Shown here: one piece after another, positions 55,009 to 64,000 of the stretch | Layout: every line of letters begins with the position of its first letter | Position numbering within the stretch: position 1 is the stretch's first letter | Source: Puccinellia tenuiflora | Taxonomy: Eukaryota > Streptophyta > Magnoliopsida > Poales > Poaceae | Assembly: GCA_012064385.1 (NCBI GenBank) | Contig: QRDG01001907.1 | Location: forward strand, 186,001 to 250,000 | Direction: 5' to 3' | Length of the DNA stretch: 64,000 nucleotides | Notes under the pieces: model-generated | Databases searched by the model: none | Told to the model about the DNA's origin: nothing | The model's input: only the letters and a program-made list of their open reading frames with translations | Position numbers and translations under genes: made by a program

Positions 55009-58000
55009 TGTAGCGCCCCGACCCCGGAATTATACAGAGAGGCTATGTAATTGGCACAACCATCAAGGTATAACACAGAGATCGAGACTTGTGGAACAAA
55101 CTGGCACATTGCATGACTCTACGACACAAAACATATAGCAACTCATATAATGAGAAGAATACAAATATTACACAACAAAAGGTCACAGACCATCAATTCA
55201 ACAAGCGGAAGCGGGTAGTGTTGTCTAACAACAAGAAGAAAATATATGGCCTAAGAGGCCTACAATAAACATCACCCAAGCCAGCTTGTTCCACGGTCCC
55301 AAGCTGCCACCTGGGAACCCCAGACTAGTAGTCGACTTCAACGAAGAACCCACCTAGCTGCTCGGTGTCGTCCTCCTCTGAAATACAAATATAGAGGCAG
55401 CAAAGAGAGACTGAGTACGATGTACTCGCAAGTTTAGTAGGGCGATATAGGCCCAATGACTGACGGAGGCCATAAAGCTATTTGTGTACTTGTTTTGCTT
55501 AAAGCCAATTTTCCTTTAAAAGAGGTAAAAAGACACAAGGAGTCGTCTACTCAGAATACTTTTCATAAAGGGGATAAGAGAGTAACTTTGTCATCAATGG
55601 TTCTCATCGAACCCCTTTTGTCACCAACCACACTCATCTCCACCAAGGCACCCCCTCGAATCACCCTCGAGGAAGTGAACCTTTGTCACACGTTGATTAT
55701 GCAACCTTTAGCTGCCATATCAATTAGGTTAATATTCTCTATGATCTTATATCCGATCCCAAGTCGTCCATAACCGTGGACACGGCTTTTCGAAAAGATT
55801 AACCCTGCAGGGGTGTACTAATTTACCCATTGGTACCGTCCGGCTCACCTAATTGGCCCTCTTCCGGGGAAGGCCGGCGAGCGGGCGCGGTTAGACCTTT
55901 ACAATGCATGAGGCTTACTCAAGGACCATCAGTGGCGGAAGGACAGGTTCAGCGCTCCCAGCGCCCTGCCCCACCGTCACATCCTAAACACCACCATCCT
56001 CATCGATTCTTTTTCCGCTCACACACACGGCAAATGGAAAACTCGAACTAGAGGACCCTTGACAAGCCCCTCACAAATTATTCGGTCAGTAAGGCGCCCA
56101 TACACCCACCAATGGCAGCACACTCGTCTTGGTTCAAGAGGTAAAGAACTCGCACCTAGGGGCTAGAGTGAGGCAAAACACCATCCCCGATGGCAACTCA
56201 CCCAAGCCATCTTAGCATTTTAATTTAGCATCACATTCATCCACCATGCCCGAATCATTCCATCAACATCAACAATTATGGAATTTAATAACGGACATAA
56301 CTAATATTTCAACTAAGCATTTCTAAGCATGACTAAGCATATAACATCAGCAATTATAACTTTATCTCGGGCCAACACTTCAACCCTAGGGTTCATAGGT
56401 AGGGATACATGTGATTGGCTCGGGGGAGAACATGCAATCATAGGATTCTCTAAACTTTGATCAAAAAGACATTTGAACCGCATGCAATATTATGGTGGAT
56501 AAAAATAAGTTTGCAAAACATTGGATGCTAGAATGCCAAGAAGGTTAGGTTATCTCTTGCCTTGCTGCCGGGCGTGTAATACGGCTCTTCGGGGTAGGAG
56601 AGGGAACCCTTGACTCCGGAATCTATCGATACCCAAAATAACACAAAGAACAAATAAATCACACGAGGACAAGTGCAATGCTCAATCACATGATGACATG
56701 TCAAATTCATGCAAGGATATCATTATATAAATTAAATAGCAACATTAAATAGAGAGCCAAATAATTAGTGCAATTATTTGGAAACAACCCCATATTTATC
56801 TTAGTGGCCACGTTCTTTACAAATTATCGAATTATTAGAGAAGTGGCTCAAATATGCATGAACATGACATGAATGGACAGGGTTCGTTCTTCCGATCATT
56901 TTGGTACCTCATTTGTAATTTTCGGAGCACCGATGAATAAATAGCAGTTGAATTAAATAATTAATTGAATTTAATTCTTTTAAACAAATTATGAATAACA
57001 TCAATTAAATGTTTGTGATCATGACATGATATTAGCATGGTTGAATAGCATTTGACATGACGATCACTTTGATATTTTATTCATAATTTTTGGATAAATA
57101 TTTAACGAATTATGATTTTTCCAAATTAGGTATTATTTAACCCATTTTAGGAATTCTTAAATAAACAACAATATTACAAGTTCAAAAGACTATTACATTT
57201 GTTCTATTATGTAGAGATTCTTGTTCTGAACATTTTGATATTTGGTTTGCAATTTTTGAAGCATTATTCGAAAAGATATGAAATGTTTAATTTCAGTTTA
57301 TAACTGCAAAAAGGGAAAACAAGTCACAGGCAGGCCGGCCACACTGCCGGCCAGGCCGGGCCCGAGGCCGGAAGGCAGCCCGAAGCGGCCGGCCTACAGG
57401 TCGGCCCAGGCTGGCGTTAGGCCGGGGCACTGCCCGAACAGGCCGGCCTTGTGCCGGCCCAAGCCGCGAGGGGGGGCCGGGGTCCAGGCCGGGCAGCCAG
57501 GCACGCACGCATGCTGGTCAAAACCACGACCGGCGGACGAACGGCGACGACCGCGGCGTTTAGCGACGGCGCGACGGCGAGACAAGGGGGGAGGAAGAGA
57601 ATGAAGATGTCCCGGAGAACGGGATCCTCACCAGGAGCGTATCGACGGGGTCGAAGAAGGACGGAGAGGCCGGACGGCGGCGAGCGATTGCTCGACGAGC
57701 GGCGGCCGTTGGTCGGACAGTGGCGGGGTGGACGAGCTCGATTCTCACCAACGGAAGCTTCCCAGCTCGATTAGCTCGACGAAGAGGTAGGGGACGACGC
57801 GGCAGAGCCCCTGGACCTCCTGCCAGGGCTTGGGGAGGCCAGAGATGGCCGGTGGCGGCGGCGCGGTCCACAACGGCGTCCGTGGCGTTCGGGGCGTCCT
57901 CGCCGTTCTCCGGTATCAGGCCACCCCAGCACGGGCGGATGGCACCGAGAGGGAGAGGGAGTCGAGGCGGACCAGAGGGACACCTCCAACGAGCTCAGGG

Positions 58001-60384
58001 CGGCACAGAACAGCGACGATTCGATGGGGCGTCGGCGGACAGCAAAAACATCTAGGGTTAGGTTTTCGGCCCTCTGGGAGCTCAGGATGGGGAGTGAGGG
58101 TGAGGGGAGGAGAGCATTGCGTCGGGGGGGCCTCATCAACCAGCAGGGGCAGCGGCCACGCGGGGAGGGGCAGGTGAGCGGCAACGGCATGGCGCTAGTG
58201 CATCCGCTGCACAGTGAGGAAGGAGAGGGAGAGGAGAGACTGACAGAGGGCCCCACACGATTTTTAAGCATTTCCAAAATTCTGTTTTTCTTTTTAAGTC
58301 CAACTGCTTAATTGATTTAAAAAGAGGCCTGATGTCTACACACGCTTCTATTCTTGTAGACAGTGTTGGGCCTCCAAGAGCAGAGGTTTGTAGAACAGCA
58401 GCAAGTTTCCCTTAAGTGAATCACCCAAGGTTTATCGAACTCAGGGAGGTAGAGGTCAAAGGTATCCCTCTCAAGCAACCCTGCAATCACAATACAAAAA
58501 GTCTCTTGTGTCCCCAACACACCCAATACACTTGTCAGATGTATAGGTGCACTAGTTCGGCGAAGAGATAGTGAAATACAAGTAATATGGATGATTATAA
58601 GTAGTAATTGCAATCTGAAATAAAAATGGCAGCAAGCAAACATGTAGCAGAACTTGTTGTAAACGGTGTTTCAATACTTAGAAACAAGGCCTAGGGATCA
58701 TACTTTCACCCGTGGTCACTCCCAACAATGCAATCATAATTGAATATAAATATAAGCACTTCAATATACTACTCTGAAGTATTCTCCGGCTGGATAACGA
58801 ACACTAATTCATTGTGTAGGAATGCAAAAGCACGCCTCAAACATATATTCCCAAGTACTAATGAATACCCCACACTGGACCATGAGCATTCATAGGAGGT
58901 ACTAACACACCACAATTTCATAGAGACATCCAACTCAAATAATAAATCAGTGAACAAGTATCTTGTGAAATATAGCCTAAAGACCCACACGGTGCACACA
59001 CTGTCACCTTTACACACGTGGGACAAGGAGTCTCCGGAGATCACATAAATAAAGCCCACTTGAGTAACATAACAACATCTAGATTGCAAAGCTCATGATC
59101 ACATATAGATCACATCATGGGAGAGAGAGATATAGACCACATGGCTACCGGTACGGCCCTCAGCCCCGAGGGAGAACTACTCCCTCCTCATCATGGGAGT
59201 CAGCAACGGCGATGAAGATGGTGGTGGAGTCGATGGAGATGGCTCCGGGGCACTTCCCCGTCCCGGCAGGGTGCCGGAACAGAGACTTCTGTCCCCCGAA
59301 ACTTGTCGGCGATGGCGGCGGCGCTGCAGATGTTTCTTTGGAATATGACGGGGTCCGTCTAGGTTTTATGCGTCGGGGGCAATATATAGGCGAAAGGGCG
59401 GCGTCGGAGGGCTCCCGTGGGCCCCACACCACCTGGTGGCGCGGCAGGCATGGGTCCCGCGCCACCCTATGGTGTGGCCGGCCCACGGCCCTCCAGGGCC
59501 TCTCCTTCAGGCTCCGTGTAGTCCATTGAATTATAAGACTGCTGCTTTTTGTCCCGTCCAATTCCGAGAATATTTCCTTAAGTACTTTTCTGAAACGGGA
59601 AAACAACAGAAAACAGGAACTGGCACTGTGGCATCTTGTTAATAGGTTAGTTCCAGAAAATGCATAAAAATGCTATAAGATGTAAACAAAACATGTAGCA
59701 AATGGTATGAAAACAAGCATGGATCATAAGAAATTATAGATACGTTGGAGATGTATCAAGGCCCTAAATTATTTTTATAAAAACTGTAAAAATTCACAGA
59801 GTCTCCCCTTGACCTTTAGAAGCTCCACAAAATTTGGGGTGGCAAACAAAAATGTTTTGAGCAACATTTTGTCTTGGAGTTTAAATAGGGCACTTTTGAT
59901 AAATTCCAAAATAGATTTATTTGGAGCATCTAAGCATTTCAATAAATTATGAAAATATTTATGGAAGCTCATATTATAATAATGAAGAACCCCATATTTT
60001 TATTTTGAATTTTGGGGAAGTTTAACTTGGTTCCAAAAATATAAATGGAATTGAACCAAATTGAATTCTCGATTTTATTTAAATGCTTGTTAAGAATCTA
60101 GCCTTTGGCAAATTTTTTATAAAATATATCCTTGAGTTTCCTGAACAATTTGGAGACTCAAGAATAATGTATTTTGCCAACTTGAGCTTTGCATTTGATT
60201 TGGCCATTTTGGGCAAAGCATTTTAGTTTGGAAAATTTAGGAAGGGTTTTGCTTCCCTAGTTTTTAATTTCCAAGTGTGGCCTTATTTAGAATTAGTAAT
60301 TAAACTGAGAATGCCATGATGCAATGCAACACAAAAAGCGAAAATTTGGCCCACATTTTAGGGTGCTAATCTGGGGCTGTTACA
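55009..60384 (-). mobile_element. LTR-type insertion, 5.4 kb, probably a long solo LTR
   Basis: TSD ACTCT on both sides (55004-55008 and 60385-60389). The ends are TGTAGCGCCCC and GGGGCTGTTACA; on the minus strand it starts TGTAACAGCCCC, a common grass gypsy LTR start. No internal direct repeat that could be a second LTR is visible and no coding region was found. Without the nested LTR it is about 3.9 kb, which suggests one very long LTR. The part at 57330-57900 is GC-rich with repeated GGCCGGCC-like motifs, and the rest is AT-rich. Confidence 0.75.
58330..59758 (-). mobile_element. Solo LTR (1429 bp)
   Basis: TSD AGGCC on both sides (58325-58329 and 59759-59763). The ends are TGATGTCTACACACG and GGAGATGTATCA; on the minus strand it begins TGATACATCTCCAACGTATC. 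Its right part (AACAGGAACTGGCACTG, GTTAATAGGTTAGTTCC) resembles the LTRs at 53360-53420 and 63570-63620, so the families are related. No internal region is present. Confidence 0.9.
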
Positions 60385-60389
60385 ACTCT

Positions 60390-61699
60390 CCAACAAGTAT
60401 AAGTGAAGGACAAGAGAGTTTAACATCAACAACTAGCAGGTCGTAACAAGATAAAAGCTAAAAGCGAGAGCTTACTAGCAAACAAACAGTAGCTAAGAAT
60501 ACTCAACAACATATAAGCGAAGCAAAGGAGTATTCAAATGAAAAAGCGGAGCGTGCCTCTCTCCCACACAGAGAAAGCTAGGATCCAACAAGGATACGAC
60601 CAGCAAACAAACAAAACAAAACTGAAAGCAAAAAGATACTCCAAGCATAGCACATAATATGTAAAGTGATAAAAAGTTCAACGAAGACGACCTTATGATA
60701 GTCGATGAAGAGGAGGGGATGCCTTGGGCATCCCCAAGCTTATACGCTTGATCTTGATATTCAGAGGGGGTTCCATGGGGGCATCCCCAAGCTTGAGCTC
60801 TGATCCATCTTCAATTTCTTCATTATCCTCTCCTTTGGAACTTAAAAACTCACTTCACACAAAACTTCTCATAAATTGATTAGAGGGTTAGTACTCCTAA
60901 ATTAAAATGCACATGTGCTCAACTCAAGACAAATTGCAAACAACTTTATTGGGCATTAGCTACTGTTTACTAAGCCTCAATATGACACTCCATCCCTAGA
61001 GTATCACATTTGATGATAGTAAAAGAGACAAATACAAATTAAAAGCAGAATCTGTCAAAAACTGAACAGTATGTAAAGATCAAATTTTTCAAGGCACTTC
61101 TGTAGCTCAAATCAGAAAACTCAAAACCAACGAAAGATAGATAAACGAATCAGGCTTGCTGTATAAAAATATCAGAAAAAGATAAAATTTAGGGATTGTT
61201 CGAGATTTTCTGCAACAAGCGCATAAAATCTGTTTCTAGACAGCAAAACAATACCTCGCACTTTCAATGCATGAGAGGCTAAACTTGGCACAAAAAACCA
61301 AAACAAAAAGATACAATGAAATTGTTACAGAGGCAACAACTCCATGACTAAGGAAAACTGAAAGGAAAACGATAACGGGTTGCCTCCATAAAGCGCTTTT
61401 CTTTAATGCCTTTTAGCTAGGCGCAATGATTTCAATGATGCTCTAATAAGAATAAGAGTTGACAAAAGAGAGCATCAAGAAACAAATAGCAAACATATTT
61501 AAGCCTAACCCACTTCCTATGCATAGGCATCTTGTATGAAAATAATTCATTGGGGCATAAAGCTAGTAGCATAGGAAGACAAAGCAAGTGCAACTTCAAA
61601 ACTTGCAACAAAAGAGAGGTGTCTTAGTAACATGAGAACTCCAACAACCATATTTTACTCTCTCATAATAATTTTCAGTAGCATTATCAACAAATTCAA
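60390..61699 (-). other. Internal region of the 50-64 kb element, middle
   Basis: AT-rich non-coding sequence. Two copies of GCATCCCCAAGCTT (about 60728 and 60781), the inverse of the polypurine-like GCTTGGGGATGC, lie here as well as at the LTR border near 53523. No ORF with a recognised motif. Confidence 0.5.
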
Positions 61700-61715
61700 T
61701 GATGTAGCCGTCACA

Positions 61716-62412
61716 TCAAACATGCTTTTTATTATCATAAATATCAATTGGAGGCATAGATAAAGGAGTATCATTAAATTCATCACAAATAACAGTAGGA
61801 AAAGCATTTGATAGTTTATTTTTGTATTTCTTGAGCCATGGAAGTTGTTGCATATCATACAAACTAAGAGTTAAAGAGTTACTATCATTAGAAGGTAGGT
61901 CCTCCTTTTGTTCCTCACTCTCCTCCTCTTTTTCACCTAGTGGGATCTTAGTTTCAGCAATTTCCTCCTCCATAGGTTCCTGCAATTAAAGCACCAGTCT
62001 CTCCTTTTGGAAGAGAGACTTTGTTAACATATTCAGTAATATAATAATTATCATTGTAATTTTCAAAGCAATATGTTAGTATAGTAAAATTCTCAGTTCT
62101 CCAGCAAAGAAGCAATTTCATAGGCACCTTTAAAAGCAACAAATTCTTCAATTTGTTCAACATAAAAGAAATCAAAATTTTCCCTAGCATAAGAAGCTAA
62201 GGTTTCATTTTCATTGTCCTGACATTGGAAGGGGAGGTGGGAGTGCGCCTCCCACAAGAACATTTTATATCATAGAGGAAACTTATATTTTCAGCATACA
62301 AGTTCACTTTTTTCAGAAATTCCCAAAGTTGTTTCCCTTTTTGTGACAAGCGGTGTTCCTTGTAGTATTTTTGCTGATCTTCTGTAAAACCACAAAAAAG
62401 ATCTAGTTTCAA
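61716..62412 (-). pseudogene. Degenerate gag-like region
   Basis: Minus-strand pieces in several frames: CGFTEDQQKYYKEHRLSQKG (62412-62197), a middle part with TGALIAGTYGGG, and an acidic part with EEEIAETKIPLGEKEEESEE and QLPWLKKYKNKLSNAFPTVI (61985-61716). I associate such text with Triticeae gypsy elements, but I cannot assign a domain with certainty. No protease or RT follows. Frame changes show it is not functional. Confidence 0.45.
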
Positions 62413-62611
62413 AGAAAGTAGCCATTAATAACAACCAAAGAACTAAGCATACTAATAAAACAGGATAAAATACTACACTAATTTTTTGGGGTTTTAAAAT
62501 TTTGAAATAAGAAAATAAACTAAACGAGAAATAAAACAAGCAAGAGAAAAGCAAAGTGAAATGATTGAGAGTATGAGACTCCCCTTGCTGTAGCTCCAAA
62601 GTCCCTGGAAA

Positions 62612-62619
62612 TGGCGCCA
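62612..62619 (-). promoter_or_regulatory. Primer-binding site candidate
   Basis: The minus strand reads TGGCGCCA ten bases inside the 5' LTR border, followed by TTTCCAGGG. This resembles the TGGCGCC-type primer sites common in grass gypsy elements. Confidence 0.5.
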
Positions 62620-62629
62620 GAAAACTGCT

Positions 62630-63715
62630 TGATGATCGGTGATGGTAGCATTGGGTTGTGCCCCAAGCGAAGGCGTGGATGTAGTAAGTAGCAGTTTTCC
62701 CTCGTTAACGAACCGAGGTTTATCGAACCAGTAGGAATTTGAAATCAACAAAAAAGTGAATGTTGAAGATCTCTGGCACTTAATCTTCAACAGACATGGA
62801 CCTGCACACACTCAACCAATTACTTTCCCCCAATGGCGAAAAGGTTGTCAATCTTTCCGGTGTCGCAGAAAACAAAGCGGTTAATTGTATAGTGAAATAG
62901 ATGAAAATATGAAAGTGTACCAAAGGAGTGCATGTAAGAACATCGGAGAGCATGCAAGAACATAAATCAACATATAAGAATCATGCACAATCTGATCATA
63001 ACTTCATAATCCATCAGATCCCAGCAAACACATCACATAGCATTACAATAATCGATCTTGATCATGTTAGGTAGCTCACAAGATCATAATACATGAAGCA
63101 CAAGGGAGAGAGACTACCATCTAGCTACTGCCATGGACTCGTAGTCCAAGGTGGGACTACTTACAAATCGTCCCGGAGGAAGGCATGGCGATGAAGAGCC
63201 CTCCGGGATCGATCTCTCCTTTGGCAGGGTGCCGGGATCAGCTTCAGAATCACCCCCGAACTAAGGTTTATGGTGGCGGCGCCTTGGGGTGACTTCTCTG
63301 GAAAATAATGGCCACCCCGACGTTTTTGGGATTAATCTGATTTTATAGGCGTCGGAGGGGGCCGAGGGGACCCACTAGGAGCAGGGGTGGGTCCCACCCG
63401 CCGCCCTAGGGCAGGCCACGGCTGGGGTTGTCCCTGTCCTGTGGGTGGCCCCCAGGGTTGCCCTCTGGACTGAAACTCCGTCTTGGCGAACAAAAACTCC
63501 TCATAAATTTTCAGCGCATTCTGAGAATATATCCTGTGGTAAGTTTCTGAAACGAAAAGACGGCAAAAACAGGAAACTGGCACTAGGCATCTTGTCAATA
63601 GGTTAGTCCGACAAAATGCATAAAAAATGATGTAATAAGATAGTAGAGACATGTGAAAGCATCACAAAACTAGCATAGATCAATAAAAAATTATATATAT
63701 GTTTGACACGTATCA
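62630..63715 (-). repeat. 5' LTR of the 50-64 kb element, internally deleted
   Basis: 1086 bp, from TGATGATCGG to CACGTATCA. It matches 50107-50410 and 52738-53522 and lacks the roughly 530 bp between them (junction about 62938). Confidence 0.88.
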
Positions 63716-63723
63716 GATACCAC

Positions 63724-64000
63724 TAATGGGCTCGTTGCATAGAAAACAAAAAATTTCCTACGTAACAAGCGAAAGAAACCCAACGATCTAGATCTATTAG
63801 ATGCAAGTAGCGAAGTGGAGATCTAATATCTTACCCTCAAAGAACGAACAAAGACTTTTGTCGATGCAGGGGTTGGTCTGTCGATCCCCGCAACTAGACT
63901 CATCTAGTCGCGAGGAGATGTATTATCCGATCCGAGAGCCAATCCGATGGAGTGCCGCATGAGCAGCACCTACGCGGTATCCACACGTACAGATCGATGA
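63724..64000 (-). repeat. Copia 5' LTR, inner end (runs off window)
   Basis: It matches 30796-31075 closely in the same orientation. It begins TAATGGGCTCG where the other LTR has TGATGGGTTCG. The copia primer-site piece GATACCA lies just left of it. Confidence 0.85.

Larger units (their letters stand above)
50107..63715 (-). mobile_element. Gypsy-like LTR element, reverse strand, nested
   Basis: TSD GATAC on both sides (50102-50106 and 63716-63720), with ends TGATGATCGG and GACACGTATCA. The LTRs are 50107-53522 (3', holding a CACTA) and 62630-63715 (5'). Next to the 3' LTR the minus strand reads AAGCTTGGGGATGC, a polypurine tract. Next to the 5' LTR it reads TGGCGCCA, a gypsy-type primer site. 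The internal region without the nested 5.4 kb insertion is about 3.7 kb and has only a degenerate gag-like stretch, with no pol. It is therefore non-autonomous. It landed within the primer-binding site of the surrounding copia. Confidence 0.88.
30796..64000 (-). mobile_element. BARE/Angela-like copia element, reverse strand, heavily nested
   Basis: The 3' LTR is 30796-32535; the 5' LTR begins at 63724 and leaves the window. Next to the 3' LTR the minus strand reads AAGTGGGAGAC, a polypurine tract. The primer-binding site, complementary to initiator tRNA-Met (TGGTATCGGAGCC on the minus strand), is present but cut in two by the element at 50107-63715 (GGCTCC at 50096-50101; GATACCA at 63716-63722). 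After removing the nested elements about 4.9 kb of internal region remains. It is AT-rich and without a clear gag-pol, so the copy is old or non-autonomous. The left flank GGAGG (30791-30795) is the likely TSD. Confidence 0.75.

Noticed and set aside
57278..58311. Cluster of ORFs in the GC-rich island
   Set aside because: They lie on both strands and in several frames of a GGCCGG-rich segment inside an LTR-type insertion, with no domain.

Overview
The window is nuclear DNA of a large-genome grass, most likely a Triticeae species (wheat, Aegilops or barley group). The evidence is the BARE/Angela-type copia LTRs beginning TGTTGGAAATATGCCC, CACTA elements with GTGGCGCACC or TTTAGTACCGG subterminal arrays, Stowaway MITEs starting CTCCCTCCGTTCC, and insertions nested up to five levels deep. 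Only two genes look intact: paralogous F-box genes on the + strand at 24370-25485 and 28533-29618. Almost everything else is transposon sequence. Many insertions have target-site duplications (TSDs) that can be read directly, so most element borders are exact.

Layout, left part. 1-5929 is a three-layer CACTA nest: a 1.78 kb non-autonomous element (ends 1658) sits in the coding region of a larger CACTA (ends 5211), which sits in another copy of the first family (ends 5929). The larger CACTA encodes a decayed six-exon protein with a plant Ptta/En/Spm transposase-like region and a Ulp1-type (C48) protease domain. 6766-9085 is a TIR element split by a Mutator-like element with a 9-bp TSD (6986-8360). 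10264-22690 is a direct duplication of a ~5.1 kb block: LINE 3' end, dead copia, F-box promoter-like DNA, and the left part of a CACTA. Copy 1 alone carries a 2.1 kb PIF/Harbinger element (11436-13559); copy 2 keeps the empty TTA site. The duplicated CACTA captured two host gene fragments: the N-terminus of a plant AGC kinase (PINOID/WAG-like) and part of a multi-C2-domain (MCTP/QUIRKY-like) protein. These are present three times (16617-17518, 21782-22690, 22724-24002). Every junction between copies falls in a poly-C tract, one of them beside the only N in the window (17519).

Middle. The capture CACTA ends at 24123, directly upstream of F-box gene 1, and appears to have split that gene's upstream region: the distal half (about 20795-21030) and the proximal half (24124-24369) both match the continuous upstream region of F-box gene 2. 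Between the two F-box genes lie two copies of an unrecognised short gene. One is split by a poly(A) retroposon with an 11-bp TSD; the other is cut by a 159-bp hAT-like MITE that supplies the last base of its stop codon.

Right part. 29723-64000 is one retrotransposon stack. A forward copia LTR (29723-30795) is broken by a reverse-strand copia of the same family (3' LTR 30796-32535; 5' LTR starts 63724 and runs off the window). Nested in that copia are a Tat-lineage gypsy element (36165-48005, TSD GGTAG), a hAT-like element (48547-49375, TSD AATTTAAT), and a second LTR element (50107-63715, TSD GATAC) that lies inside the copia primer-binding site. The Tat element has a second RNase H domain, lacks most of gag, and carries on the opposite strand a multi-exon extra gene with its own TATA box. 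Further insertions are a solo LTR (42434-44668), a CACTA (50666-52461), a 5.4 kb LTR-type insertion (55009-60384) and a solo LTR inside that (58330-59758). No tRNA, rRNA or CRISPR was found.
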